This document shows positions 14,789 through 23,581 of a stretch of 33,669 nucleotides of DNA, piece by piece. The translations under genes were made by a program, and so were the position numbers. Source of the stretch: Oscillospiraceae bacterium (GTDB lineage: Bacteria; Bacillota; Clostridia; Oscillospirales; Acutalibacteraceae); contig SVOV01000027.1 in the NCBI GenBank assembly GCA_015066205.1, forward strand, positions 1-33,669, written 5' to 3'. The first letter of the stretch is position 1. Each line of letters starts with the position of its first letter. Under the pieces are notes generated by a model, which saw only the letters and a program-made list of their open reading frames with translations, made no database searches and was not told the DNA's origin.

Positions 14789-16246
14789 ATGTCCGATAAA
14801 AACAGATATATGAAAAAATCTGAAATCATTACATTCGGTATCGGTCTTTTCGGTATCGCTCTGCTTACAGGCTGGATGCCCGATTATACGGCAACATTTT
14901 TTGCCGACTTTGCATTCAAGGGGAAGGGCTTTGATCCCGATATGATGTCAAATATGATATCAATGGTCTTCTTTGTCGCAGGTATCGTCGGGGCTGTGTG
15001 TGAGCTTGTAATAGGATATCTTGTTGACAATACAAGAACTAAATTCGGCAAGGTAAAGCCCTGGGTCGGCTTCGGTGTTATTCCGCTTGCTCTTATTTCT
15101 ATGTTTGTTTTTGTATCTCCCGATACGAATAATCAGACTTTTGCAATTATATGGATGTTTGTTATATATTCCGCCTATACTATGGCCTGCTGTGCCGTTG
15201 AAAGTCCCGCAAACTGCTTCGGTGCATTATGCTCTCCCGAGCCCTCGGAGCGTTCAAGCGCAATTTCCATTGCATCATTTCTCCGCAGTGTAGGTCAGTC
15301 CGGCGGAATGGTTGTAATTCTTGTTGTCGGTCTTATTATGAAAGCTCTTATGGGTGAGCAACAGTTCAAAAACGCCGAGGGACAGGGACTTGACCTTGTT
15401 ATTTCAACGGGCATCTGCGCTCTCGGAATTATTCTCTTTACAATGATCTTTTTTGTAAATAACAAGGAAAGAGTTCCCTTTACTCAGGAAAAGGTAAGCC
15501 TTAAGGATGCCGTAAAGGTAGTTTTTACAAACAAGAATCTTCTTATGGTTTCTCTTACAAAGCTCTGCGGCTTCGGAAGAGGTGTTTACGGAACGGTTTC
15601 TCTTTATATCGCTATCTATCTCCTCGGCTCGAAGGATCTGAAGCTCGGTCTTCTTCTTCCCATGGGAATCGGAACTGCCGTCGGAACTCTTCTTGTGAAT
15701 ATTGTTCTTAAAAAATTCTCAACAAAGCAGACCTTTATTCTTTTTAGTCTTTACGGAGCTTCCTCACTTGCGATCCTTTTCCTCGTTTCTCGCGGAATCG
15801 GATTTAATGACGGACTTATTATTCCTTTCCTTATTCTCAATTTCTTCTGCGGACTTCAGCACGGAAACACTAATGTTACTCCCAATATTATGATAGCTGA
15901 CTGTGTTGACGAGATCGAATATAAGACAGGTAAGCGCCAGGAGGGTCTGGCATATGCGGGCTACGGGCTTTTTTCAAAGGTCGCCTCCGCTTTTACAAAG
16001 GCACTCGGTCCATGGCTTCTTTATACATGGTCGGGATATCTTGTTTCAGCTGATGCCAATGTTGCTTATGCCGCCCAGACAGACGGCACTCTCAATAAGC
16101 TTCTTATGATATATACAATTATCCCCGCAGCTTTCGTTGTTCTTCAGGCTGTGCCCGTATTCTTCTATGATATGGTAGGAGAGAAAAAGGAAAAGATCAC
16201 AAGAGAGCTCATTGCCCGCCGTGAAAATGCCGGTGCGGAGAATTAA
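14789..16246 (+). CDS. MFS transporter, GPH (MelB-like) sugar:cation symporter
   Basis: The 485-residue polytopic membrane protein has about 12 helices. The loop after helix 2-3 reads GYLVDNTRTKFGKVKPWVGFG, the GPH-family signature (D-x-T-R-T-x-x-G-x-x-x-P-W), with an acidic residue pattern typical of cation-coupled sugar transport. The family imports disaccharides or glycosides with Na+ or H+. The frame opens at 14726, but AAGGAGGT 8 nt before the ATG at 14789 sets that start. The next gene follows after 14 nt, so the two form an operon. Substrate cannot be inferred; nearby hydrolases suggest plant oligosaccharides. Confidence 0.85.
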   Translation: MSDKNRYMKKSEIITFGIGLFGIALLTGWMPDYTATFFADFAFKGKGFDPDMMSNMISMVFFVAGIVGAVCELVIGYLVDNTRTKFGKVKPWVGFGVIPLALISMFVFVSPDTNNQTFAIIWMFVIYSAYTMACCAVESPANCFGALCSPEPSERSSAISIASFLRSVGQSGGMVVILVVGLIMKALMGEQQFKNAEGQGLDLVISTGICALGIILFTMIFFVNNKERVPFTQEKVSLKDAVKVVFTNKNLLMVSLTKLCGFGRGVYGTVSLYIAIYLLGSKDLKLGLLLPMGIGTAVGTLLVNIVLKKFSTKQTFILFSLYGASSLAILFLVSRGIGFNDGLIIPFLILNFFCGLQHGNTNVTPNIMIADCVDEIEYKTGKRQEGLAYAGYGLFSKVASAFTKALGPWLLYTWSGYLVSADANVAYAAQTDGTLNKLLMIYTIIPAAFVVLQAVPVFFYDMVGEKKEKITRELIARRENAGAEN

Positions 16247-16260
16247 GGGAGGTAAGAAAA

Positions 16261-17148
16261 ATGGCAAATAAAGAAAAAGGCTTCAACATAAAAATATATG
16301 CTGTTATCTCATTTATTGCAGTAGCGGCGTCGCTCTTGGTAATATGTATGCTGACATTTAATGCAAAATATACGGCATTCCATCCCGAAAAGGTGGCAGA
16401 GGGCTTTGTTGCAACCATTGTTTCGGGCGGTGACGGATATAACGCTTATAAGAATACAGTTCTCAGTAAAAATGATAAATACGGAGATTTTATCCGTAAA
16501 AATTATATTGAGCCCGTAGTGACAAGAGACGGAAAGAATTATTCCGACGATTCTGTCAAGGGCGAAAAAACTCTCGGCGATGACGGCAGTCTTTCGGGTG
16601 AGCTCATTGAAAAAATGTACCCCGTATATGAGGAGCTTATAAATAAATACGGCTGGGATGATTACGACAGTATTTTCTCGGGTTATATTGAAAGGCTTAT
16701 TGCTGTCCGTGAAGAGCTTTTCGGCGACAGCTTCTTTAACGATGAGGTGTTTTTCAGCACATTTGAGGCCAATGTTGCCCGCTTTTCCGAGCTTCTTACA
16801 GGTACTGACGAGGTATTTGATGAAAATACGGGCGTAAAGCTCAGCGACGAATGTAAGGGTATTTATGAAGAGCTTTACGGTGAAGACTACAGATTTATTA
16901 TAGCTGCAGAAAATATCCGTGAGGAGGATACCGAGGATTATAAAAAGACAGCCGATACCGAAAAGCTTTTATCCTACGGGGTTAATGCTGATGATATAGA
17001 CGATGTCCTTACGGTTACCGTCAAAGTTTCAGAGTCTGATACGGTTCTTGCTGAAATTGATGTTACTCTTCTTAAGATCGGAAGATCATATTATGTTGAC
17101 AATACAAAAACCGATACATCTGCTTTATATACCTTTTATGTTAAGTAA
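16261..17148 (+). CDS. N-terminally membrane-anchored extracellular protein, unknown function
   Basis: The 295-residue protein has a short basic cytoplasmic start (MANKEKGFNIK), one hydrophobic helix (about residues 12-34), and an acidic outside part rich in Tyr, Glu and Asp. The layout resembles small clostridial uncharacterised proteins with a low-complexity helical middle (about 90-190) and a beta-strand C-terminus ending SYYVDNTKTDTSALYTFYVK. No known domain is recognised. GGGAGGT lies 8 nt before the ATG. Its tight coupling to the symporter gene suggests an accessory role in transport or sensing (inference). Confidence 0.7.
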   Translation: MANKEKGFNIKIYAVISFIAVAASLLVICMLTFNAKYTAFHPEKVAEGFVATIVSGGDGYNAYKNTVLSKNDKYGDFIRKNYIEPVVTRDGKNYSDDSVKGEKTLGDDGSLSGELIEKMYPVYEELINKYGWDDYDSIFSGYIERLIAVREELFGDSFFNDEVFFSTFEANVARFSELLTGTDEVFDENTGVKLSDECKGIYEELYGEDYRFIIAAENIREEDTEDYKKTADTEKLLSYGVNADDIDDVLTVTVKVSESDTVLAEIDVTLLKIGRSYYVDNTKTDTSALYTFYVK

Positions 17149-17155
17149 TTTCTTC

Positions 17156-17190
17156 TGCGGTGCCGTGTCCGGTACCGCAATTATTTTTTT
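17156..17190 (+). terminator. Intrinsic terminator of the symporter operon
   Basis: The 10-bp stem TGCGGTGCCG-tgtc-CGGTACCGCA (17156-17179, one G.T pair) is followed by ATTATTTTTTT. The rest of 17190-17420 holds only a candidate promoter. Confidence 0.85.
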
Positions 17191-17292
17191 ATGAGAATGA
17201 CAGCGAAAAACAGGAGGGTGTCGGTTTTTGATATCTGCTGTCAATAAGGGTTACAAAAGAAATAATTAAATGTATATATTTTGATGCTTTTG

Positions 17293-17321
17293 TTGACTTT
17301 ATGCTTATTATGATATAAAAT
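17293..17321 (+). promoter_or_regulatory. Candidate promoter of glf-GT2
   Basis: TTGACT (17293-17298), 17 nt, TAAAAT (17316-17321), leaving a leader of about 90 nt. No structured element is obvious in the leader. Confidence 0.5.
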
Positions 17322-17420
17322 GTTAGTGTTAATATGCCTTATTGTGTCAAAATTATGATAATGGGATATTTATAAATCGATACATTTTTTTACGGTATCT
17401 TTTTATGGGGATATAAAAGA

Positions 17421-18521
17421 ATGAAGCAATACGATTTTCTTATTGTAGGCAGCGGTCTTTTCGGTGCGGTTTTTGCTTTTGAAGCAAAAAAGCACGGAAA
17501 AAAATGCCTTGTTATAGAAAAAAGAAGCCATACGGGCGGAAATGTCCGCTGTGAAAGTATTGAGGGTATAACCGTGCATAAATACGGGGCTCATATTTTT
17601 CACACGAGCAGTTCCCGTGTCTGGAGCTATGTGAATGAGCTTTGTGAATTCAATAATTTTATAAATTCACCCTTGGCAAATTATAAAGGCGAAATATATA
17701 ATCTTCCCTATAATATGTATACCTTTTCAAAGCTCTGGGGTATCAGCACTCCTGATGAAGCAAGGGCAATAATAAGTGAGCAGAGCGCAAAAATTAAGGG
17801 TGAACCGAAAAATCTGGAGGAGCAGGCAATAAAGCTTGTGGGTGAGGATGTCTACAGAAAGCTTGTAAAGGGCTATACGGAAAAGCAGTGGGGCAGAAGC
17901 TGCAGTGAGCTCCCCGCCTTTATTTTCAGAAGACTTCCTGTAAGATATACTTACGACAATAACTATTTCAATGACTGCTATCAGGGTATTCCCGTCGGCG
18001 GATATAATGTGCTTATCGACAGGCTTCTTGAGGGGACTGATGTTATTCTCGGTACGGATTATAACAGTGACAGAGAAAGCTTCAACAGCCTTGCAGATAC
18101 GGTCTTATATACGGGACGGCTTGATTCCTTCTATGATTACCGCTTCGGCAGACTTGAATACAGAGGACTTCGCTTTGAAACAGAGATTCTTGATACCGAA
18201 AATTATCAGGGAGTTGCCGTTATGAATTATACGGACAGGGAAACTCCTTTTACAAGAATTATCGAGCATAAGCATTTTGAATCGGGAAATCAGAAAAAAA
18301 CAGTTATAACAAAAGAATTCTCTGTTGAATGTAAAGAGGATGCAGAGGGTTATTACCCCGTAAACGATGAGAAAAATCAGGAGCTCTTTGAAAAATATAA
18401 GGAGCTTGCTAAAAAAGAAGAAAATGTAATATTCGGCGGAAGACTTGCCGAATATAAATATTATGATATGGATAAGGTAATCGAATCGGCACTGAAAACT
18501 GCCGATGAGGTGTTCGGATAA
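17421..18521 (+). CDS. glf: UDP-galactopyranose mutase
   Basis: The 366-residue flavoprotein interconverts UDP-galactopyranose and UDP-galactofuranose. The FAD-binding start FLIVGSGLFGAVFA (GxGxxG, residues 10-15) is followed by EKRSHTGGNV, KYGAHIFHTSSSRVW, NLPYNMYTFSKLWG, YTEKQWGRSCSELP and RLPVRYTYDNNYFND, all Glf signatures; length is normal. The ribosome site (GGGGAT) is moderate. The glycosyltransferase gene follows 26 nt later, so the pair likely makes a galactofuranose-containing surface glycan, with acceptor and remaining enzymes encoded elsewhere. Confidence 0.93.
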   Translation: MKQYDFLIVGSGLFGAVFAFEAKKHGKKCLVIEKRSHTGGNVRCESIEGITVHKYGAHIFHTSSSRVWSYVNELCEFNNFINSPLANYKGEIYNLPYNMYTFSKLWGISTPDEARAIISEQSAKIKGEPKNLEEQAIKLVGEDVYRKLVKGYTEKQWGRSCSELPAFIFRRLPVRYTYDNNYFNDCYQGIPVGGYNVLIDRLLEGTDVILGTDYNSDRESFNSLADTVLYTGRLDSFYDYRFGRLEYRGLRFETEILDTENYQGVAVMNYTDRETPFTRIIEHKHFESGNQKKTVITKEFSVECKEDAEGYYPVNDEKNQELFEKYKELAKKEENVIFGGRLAEYKYYDMDKVIESALKTADEVFG

Positions 18522-18547
18522 GCTCCTGCGGAAGATAAAGAGGAAAA

Positions 18548-19606
18548 ATGGAAGAAATCAAGATTTCAATTATAATGCCCGTATACGGCGTTGAAAAATA
18601 CATAAGAGCTGCCATTGACAGTCTTAGGGCACAGACTCTCACCGAGTGGGAGCTTTTTGCCGTGGATGACGGCTCTGATGATAAGAGCGGTGATATCTGC
18701 GATGAATATGCCGAAAAAGACCCGAGAATCAAGGTTATCCACAAGGAAAACGGCGGGGCACCGTCTGCAAGGAATACTGCAATTCCTCTGGCAAGGGGAA
18801 AGTATATGTATTTTATGGATTCGGATGACCATGCTGAAAGCACGATGCTTCAGGATATGTATGATCTTGCAGAAAAACACAGTGCACAGCTTATTGTAAC
18901 AGGCTATTATATTGATACATATTATTCCGAAACAGAATATGTTTCTCAGCAGCAGCTTCAGCCCGATGAGGTTTTTGAAACGAAGCAGGCATTCAGGGAG
19001 AATGCATACCGTCTTTTTGATAACAATCTTCTTTATACCCCCTGGAATAAGCTTTACCTTTCTTCATATATTCTTGAAAACAGCCTTTTCTTTCCCGATA
19101 CCTTCTGGGATGATTTTCCTTTTAATCTCAGTGTTATAAGAAATATTGAAAGAGTAGTTGTTTCTTCAAATAAATACTATCATTTTATAAGAGCCCGTTC
19201 AGGAAGCGAAACTGCAAAATACCGCCCCGAAATGTACAGCAAAAGAGAAGAGGAGCACGGATGGCTGCTTGAGCTCTACAAAGACTGGGGCATCGATGAC
19301 GAAAACAGCCGCGAATTTATTGCACGAAGATATATCGAAAGATTTATCGGCTGTACGGAAAATATCGTAAATCCCGATTGTAAGCTTTCCTTCAGAGAAA
19401 AGCTTGAGAAAATCGGAAAAATGCTTTCCAATCCCAATGTAAAAAAGAGTCTTTATCTTGCAAAGCCCCGCTCTCTTTATATGAAAATTATGCTCATTCC
19501 CGTAAAATGGGGTATGGCTTTTCCCGTATTTTTTGAAAGCGTGGTAATATCCTTTGTGAAGAGAAAATTCGTAAAAGCTTTCGCAAAGCTTAAGGCAGGA
19601 AGATAA
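18548..19606 (+). CDS. Family 2 glycosyltransferase
   Basis: The 352-residue protein begins with the GT-A fold: SIIMPVYGVEKYIRAAIDSL, AVDDGSDDKSG (Asp40, Asp41), ENGGAPSARNTAI and the metal-binding DSDD (residues 91-94). The C-terminal part (about 230-352) is helical and ends in a hydrophobic, basic segment (MAFPVFFESVVISFVKRK) that may attach it to the membrane. AGAGG precedes the ATG. As the partner of glf it is a candidate galactofuranosyltransferase, but the sugar specificity cannot be read from sequence. Confidence 0.85.
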   Translation: MEEIKISIIMPVYGVEKYIRAAIDSLRAQTLTEWELFAVDDGSDDKSGDICDEYAEKDPRIKVIHKENGGAPSARNTAIPLARGKYMYFMDSDDHAESTMLQDMYDLAEKHSAQLIVTGYYIDTYYSETEYVSQQQLQPDEVFETKQAFRENAYRLFDNNLLYTPWNKLYLSSYILENSLFFPDTFWDDFPFNLSVIRNIERVVVSSNKYYHFIRARSGSETAKYRPEMYSKREEEHGWLLELYKDWGIDDENSREFIARRYIERFIGCTENIVNPDCKLSFREKLEKIGKMLSNPNVKKSLYLAKPRSLYMKIMLIPVKWGMAFPVFFESVVISFVKRKFVKAFAKLKAGR

Positions 19607-19627
19607 ATAAAAATACAGACCGCATTA

Positions 19628-19660
19628 GCGGAGTGTTCGTAAGGACACTCCGCAGTTTTA
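19628..19660 (+). terminator. Terminator of glf-GT2, also first hairpin of array B
   Basis: GCGGAGTGTTC-gtaa-GGACACTCCGC (19628-19653) is an 11-bp stem with a GNRA-type loop, followed by AGTTTTATT. Confidence 0.7.
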
Positions 19661-19872
19661 TTCGCCTTTCGGCGAGTTTTATTGCTTCGCAGTGATATTT
19701 GTCTTGCGACAAGTGATATTGCCTTCGGCAGTTTTCGGCGAATATAAGAACCTGCTTTGCAGAACCTTGTTACTCGCTATGCTCGTAATAATAACACTGA
19801 AGCCGTAAGGCTTCAATATCACTTTTGATTTATCAAAAATATCACTGCAAATTTTAATTTGCAATATCACTT
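19628..19872. repeat. Palindrome array B (linker AGTGATATT / AATATCACT)
   Basis: About 245 bp between convergent genes. Units after the terminator hairpin are CGCC-tttc-GGCG (19663-19674), TGC-ttc-GCA (19683-19691), TTGTC-ttgc-GACAA (19699-19712), TGCC-ttc-GGCA (19720-19730), CTGC-ttt-GCAG (about 19752-19762), TGAAGCC-gtaa-GGCTTCA (19798-19815), TTTTGAT-tt-ATCAAAA (19823-19838) and TGCAAATT-tt-AATTTGCA (19846-19863). Linkers are AGTGATATT in the left half (from 19691 and 19712) and AATATCACT in the right half (three copies). Confidence 0.85.
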
Positions 19873-19926
19873 ACACATACCGAAAGTAACCCCGATTATT
19901 TTGTTTGTCTGTATTTTTTGCAGCTT

Positions 19927-22380
19927 TTATAGCTCAAGTGTATATGCGTGCAGGATTATTTCATCGGAGGTGCAGTTCATAGCGCGTCTTGATGTGACTG
20001 TTTTCTTTTCTCCGGGATAAAGAGAGAAGAAATTGTCACTGAATATATATTCACCCTCAAGCTCTGCGGCGTGAATATATTCAGTTGCAGAAACCGTGAC
20101 GGTATTTTCTGTAATATTTTCAATTTTTATACCGTCAGCGGGCTTTATCGGAAGGCTTCCGTTTTTATAAAATGCACGGTCAGATAAATCCCCGCTGTTT
20201 ATATCGCAGAAGAGAACGGCATCCTCGGGGAGTGCGGACAGGGGAAGGGTTAAAACTGCGCTTGATGTGTGAGCCGCAATTTCAGCAATATGCTCTGATA
20301 TTGATGTTATCTCTCCGTTTTTAAGACAGGACAGCTTAAGCTCAACCGTCTTTTTTTCGAGACCGTCATTGCAAAGATAAATAACATAAGTATCTTTTTT
20401 ATCTATGGAACACAGAAGCTCACCTGCGCATCTTTTAAAGCTGTAGAAGGACGCTTTGGGAAGCGCATAGTAGTCAATAAAGGACCATCCGCTTGAAGCG
20501 GGCCAGCAATCGTTCCACATCCAGTAAACGATACCGTTTATAAAGCCACGGTTACGGCGGATATTTTCCATCGATACTCTTATCCACTCAAACTGATTAT
20601 ATTTCATCTTGAAAAAGCGGTCATATCCGTCAGAAAAGCTGCCGAGGACCTTGCTTGTAAAAGAGGTAAGTACATCAAACAGAGAGAACGGAAGTCCCGG
20701 ATTGCTCTTTGTATGGAAATTCCACATCTTATCACCGAAGAAAATATCCTCCTCAGTCATAAATTTTTTTAGTGACGGCAGACAAATTGCTCCCGTTGTG
20801 GGTTCTTCCGCAATAAAACGGGCAAGATACTGTGAAAAATGCTCTTTATAGTCAGTCATATCCTCATTCATAATGTAGGGGAAGATGGAGCATCCGAGAT
20901 ATTGGGTATTGTGTGTAGTTCCCACGGTTTTTGAGGCGTATGTATTTCCTCCCGCAGGACTTGAAAGGAAGAAACGGCGCTTCGGGTCAAGGCGGTTCAG
21001 AACAGGGAGAATTCCCTTATGAACAGCGGTTCTGCCGTGATAGCTTTCAGCAGTATCGAAGCCGTTTACCGCATTTTCATTATCCCCGGACCACCATACG
21101 AGAGAGGGATGATTCCTCAATTCATAAGCGGCAAATTCAGCCTCTTTTTTTATCTGCAAAATAAAGCTGTCAAGCTCTTCTGGATATTCTCCGCAAGCCA
21201 TCAGAAAATCCTGAGTGAGAAGAATCCCCAGCCTGTCGCATTCATTGTAGAAATGCTGCTTCTCGAAAATACCGCCGCCCCATATGCGAAGCATATTGAG
21301 TCCCGCTTCCTTAGCAAGAGTGAGAAGCTCCGTTATTTTTTCATCGCTTTCCTCTGACGGGAAAGGTTCAGACGGAACCCAGTTTGCGCCCTTACACATA
21401 ACGGGAATGCCGTTTATAATAAGGCAGAAGCCCGAGAATTCCTCATTCCTGTCATACTCTCTTCCGCTGACGGAATCCTTTATCTCAAGGCATTTTTTGT
21501 AGTATTCACTGTCTTTTTCATCGGGCTTCTGAAGAACTACAGCTTGCCTTATTCCAAAAGTGAATTCTTTTTCTGAAATTATGAGCTTATATAAGGGCTG
21601 CTCTCCGTAGCCTGCGGGATACCAGAGCCTTGCATCGGGTATATCAATATATTCTTTGAGATAGCTTTCTTTTCTGAAAAACTGCCTGTGATAAACCGTA
21701 TCTCCGTCAGGTGAAAGTATTCTTACATCGGCTGTGCCGCCGTTTTCGTAGCCTTCAAACTCAGCTTCAACGGCAATCTGTGCCGTAGTGCCTATGAGAG
21801 CTTCCGTACAGATGTATGCATTTTTTACTCTGAATCCGTCTTCAGTGTCAAGATAAACATCGCGCCATATTCCCGAGGTTACGAATCTTTCGACCCAGTC
21901 CCAGCCGTAGGTGCACTGAATTCTTCTTGTTCTCATTCTTTCCCTTGTAAAAGCACCGTTGTAAAGCGGGAGCCCCTCTACCTCTTTTACGGGAGAGCGG
22001 AAATAAACGGATATTTCATTTTCCCCGACTGTAAGATATTCTCTTACATCAAAGGTATGTCTTATAAACATATTATCGGTTTTGCCTATGCTCTTTCCGT
22101 TAAGAAAAATTTCCGTATATGTATCAAGCCCCTCGAAAACAAGCGCCGCACGGGAGGGCAGGGTATCTATACAGAATTTCCGTGTATAAGAAAAATCCCT
22201 GTTTTCTACCCATTGGCATTTTTCGGAATTATCACGGTAATATATATCGTCAAGAATACCGTTTTTTATAAGGTCGGTGTGAATACAGCCGGGAACAGTT
22301 CCCGCAAAGCTGAAGCCCTTTTCATCATCTGAAGGCAAAACCGCCCCTGTCCATTTTCCGTTAAGATCAATTCTGTTCAT
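19927..22380 (-). CDS. GH2 beta-mannosidase
   Basis: The 817-residue protein has the usual GH2 order: N-terminal jelly-roll (LNGKW; VPGCIHTDLIKNGILDDIYYRDN; WDWVERFVTSGIWRDVYL), immunoglobulin-like region, then the TIM barrel. The barrel shows GANWVPSEPFPS, LRIWGGGIFE, HPSLVWWSGDNEN (Glu435, acid/base) and a C-terminal jelly-roll-like part. The nucleophile strand reads ARFIAEEPTTGAI (Glu525 or Glu526), different from the usual SE(Y/F)G, so its register should be verified. The hydrolase removes terminal beta-mannose. There is no signal peptide, so it acts in the cytoplasm. AAGGCGG precedes the ATG. It has its own promoter just after the XRE gene. Confidence 0.85.
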   Translation of the reverse strand: MNRIDLNGKWTGAVLPSDDEKGFSFAGTVPGCIHTDLIKNGILDDIYYRDNSEKCQWVENRDFSYTRKFCIDTLPSRAALVFEGLDTYTEIFLNGKSIGKTDNMFIRHTFDVREYLTVGENEISVYFRSPVKEVEGLPLYNGAFTRERMRTRRIQCTYGWDWVERFVTSGIWRDVYLDTEDGFRVKNAYICTEALIGTTAQIAVEAEFEGYENGGTADVRILSPDGDTVYHRQFFRKESYLKEYIDIPDARLWYPAGYGEQPLYKLIISEKEFTFGIRQAVVLQKPDEKDSEYYKKCLEIKDSVSGREYDRNEEFSGFCLIINGIPVMCKGANWVPSEPFPSEESDEKITELLTLAKEAGLNMLRIWGGGIFEKQHFYNECDRLGILLTQDFLMACGEYPEELDSFILQIKKEAEFAAYELRNHPSLVWWSGDNENAVNGFDTAESYHGRTAVHKGILPVLNRLDPKRRFFLSSPAGGNTYASKTVGTTHNTQYLGCSIFPYIMNEDMTDYKEHFSQYLARFIAEEPTTGAICLPSLKKFMTEEDIFFGDKMWNFHTKSNPGLPFSLFDVLTSFTSKVLGSFSDGYDRFFKMKYNQFEWIRVSMENIRRNRGFINGIVYWMWNDCWPASSGWSFIDYYALPKASFYSFKRCAGELLCSIDKKDTYVIYLCNDGLEKKTVELKLSCLKNGEITSISEHIAEIAAHTSSAVLTLPLSALPEDAVLFCDINSGDLSDRAFYKNGSLPIKPADGIKIENITENTVTVSATEYIHAAELEGEYIFSDNFFSLYPGEKKTVTSRRAMNCTSDEIILHAYTLEL

Positions 22381-22413
22381 AAAAACCGCCTTACTGCTGT
22401 TATTTATAAATCA

Positions 22414-22442
22414 AGTATAACAGAAGTAAGACGGTTTATCAA
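22414..22442 (-). promoter_or_regulatory. Promoter of the GH2 gene
   Basis: On the minus strand TTGATA (22442-22437), 17 nt, TATACT (22419-22414). Confidence 0.75.
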
Positions 22443-22445
22443 TTA

Positions 22446-22856
22446 TTATTCTTTTTTCAGCTTGCAGATGCCGTTGATTTTGTAATTCTTTCCGCAGTCA
22501 AAGTGAACGCTTATGGAGTTTGTGCCGTCTTTGAGCTTTGCTTCGGAGCTTCGCATCAGTTTTTTGCCGTGAAAGACCGCAAATCTTATATTTCCGTCAT
22601 CCTCCCACGGAACACTGTCAACCAAGTCAAAAACAGGCTCGGTTGTGACGGTTTTGCCGAATAATTCATCTATAGAAATGTTGAATGCTTCCGAAAGTGC
22701 GGGTAAAAGTGAGATATCGGGGGAGGAGAGCTGTTGTTCCCATTTTGACACCGCCTGTGCCGAAACTCCGAGCTTTCCGGCAAGCTCCTCCTGTGTCAAA
22801 ACATTAAGCCTTCTGTAATAAGCTATCGAGCTTCCGAGAGATGCTGTATTTTTCAT
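22446..22856 (-). CDS. XRE-family regulator with C-terminal beta domain
   Basis: The 136-residue protein has an N-terminal Cro/C1 helix-turn-helix (IAYYRRLNVLTQEELAGKLG, VSAQAVSKWEQQLSSPDIS, LPALSEAFNISIDELFG) and a C-terminal part of about 60 residues that looks beta-rich (IRFAVFHGKKLM; NSISVHFDCGKNYKINGICKL). Such C-terminal regions in clostridial XRE proteins are of unknown role. The first ATG (22865) overlaps the AAAGGA ribosome site, so the ATG at 22856, 8 nt from it, is taken. It directly precedes the GH2 gene on the same strand with no terminator between, so it may control or be co-transcribed with it (inference). Confidence 0.8.
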   Translation of the reverse strand: MKNTASLGSSIAYYRRLNVLTQEELAGKLGVSAQAVSKWEQQLSSPDISLLPALSEAFNISIDELFGKTVTTEPVFDLVDSVPWEDDGNIRFAVFHGKKLMRSSEAKLKDGTNSISVHFDCGKNYKINGICKLKKE

Positions 22857-23003
22857 AGAACCCATCCTTTCTGTTTTTTACAGTTTAATAATAACGGAAA
22901 TTAAATTAAAAGAAAAGATAACAAACGGATTTTTACAGCTACCGGCAGTTGAAAAAAAGGAAGATTTGCAGAAAAATAAGAAGAAACAGAGAATTCCCTT
23001 ATC

Positions 23004-23044
23004 AAAAAAACTCCTCCGATACCATACGGTATCAGAGGAGTTTT
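23004..23044 (-). terminator. Intrinsic terminator of the orphan gene at 23100
   Basis: A 17-bp stem with one mismatch (23028-23044 with 23007-23023) and loop ATAC. The minus-strand T-run covers 23010-23004. The remaining bases from 22866 to 23003 show no gene. Confidence 0.85.
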
Positions 23045-23099
23045 GTGTTTACGGCTCAATTTATCAACATATTTGATATAGTATACTTAATTATTGAAA

Positions 23100-23513
23100 T
23101 TATTCCCATAAATATGTAATTTCTTCAACATCCATATAAATATCCATATTGTAATATTTGCTTCTTCCATTTATGCAGTAATTTAGAGTTACATCCTTAA
23201 AACTATCTACAGAATATTTATATGATATAAATACCAGTTTATTTTTGAGTTTGTTAAATCTGTCCCATTCTTCCATTAAATCAAAAGATTTAATCTTATT
23301 ATCATTATAAAATGTTGCATAACAAAAACTTTCAAATCTATATTTTATCGTTAATTTTCTACTTTTACAAGAAGGTGTCCCCAAAACATCTTGAGCTAAA
23401 TTATCGTATATAACAATTAAACTTTTGTCTTGCAGTAAAATTTCTGCAATAAAACAGTCATGCATTGGATTCATTTCCATAAAATTATTTTTGAAATAAT
23501 GTTGAGTATTCAT
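23100..23513 (-). CDS. AT-rich orphan protein, unknown function
   Basis: The 137-residue soluble protein is rich in Tyr, Asn, Lys and Asp, has no recognised domain and no signal peptide. A predominance of beta strands is likely (LIVIYDNLAQD, LTIKYRFESFCYATFYND, DIYMDVEEITYL). It has a proper promoter (23542-23570), ribosome site GGAGAG 5 nt from the ATG, and terminator, so it is probably expressed. Codon use is clearly more AT-rich than the neighbouring metabolic genes, and it lies beside two degraded genes, so recent acquisition is likely. A small immunity-type or phage-derived protein is one possibility, without direct support. Confidence 0.6.
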   Translation of the reverse strand: MNTQHYFKNNFMEMNPMHDCFIAEILLQDKSLIVIYDNLAQDVLGTPSCKSRKLTIKYRFESFCYATFYNDNKIKSFDLMEEWDRFNKLKNKLVFISYKYSVDSFKDVTLNYCINGRSKYYNMDIYMDVEEITYLWE

Positions 23514-23541
23514 ATAATCTCTCCAACTTTTTTATGGTATG

Positions 23542-23570
23542 ATTATATCACACATAATCTGAAATTACAA
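23542..23570 (-). promoter_or_regulatory. Promoter of the orphan gene
   Basis: On the minus strand TTGTAA (23570-23565), 17 nt, TATAAT (23547-23542) preceded by TGA. Confidence 0.75.
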
Positions 23571-23581
23571 TCGGGTGCCCG

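Noticed and set aside
19679..19870. 63-codon minus-strand frame in array B
   Set aside because: It consists of translated hairpins and linkers, has no ribosome site and low-complexity content.
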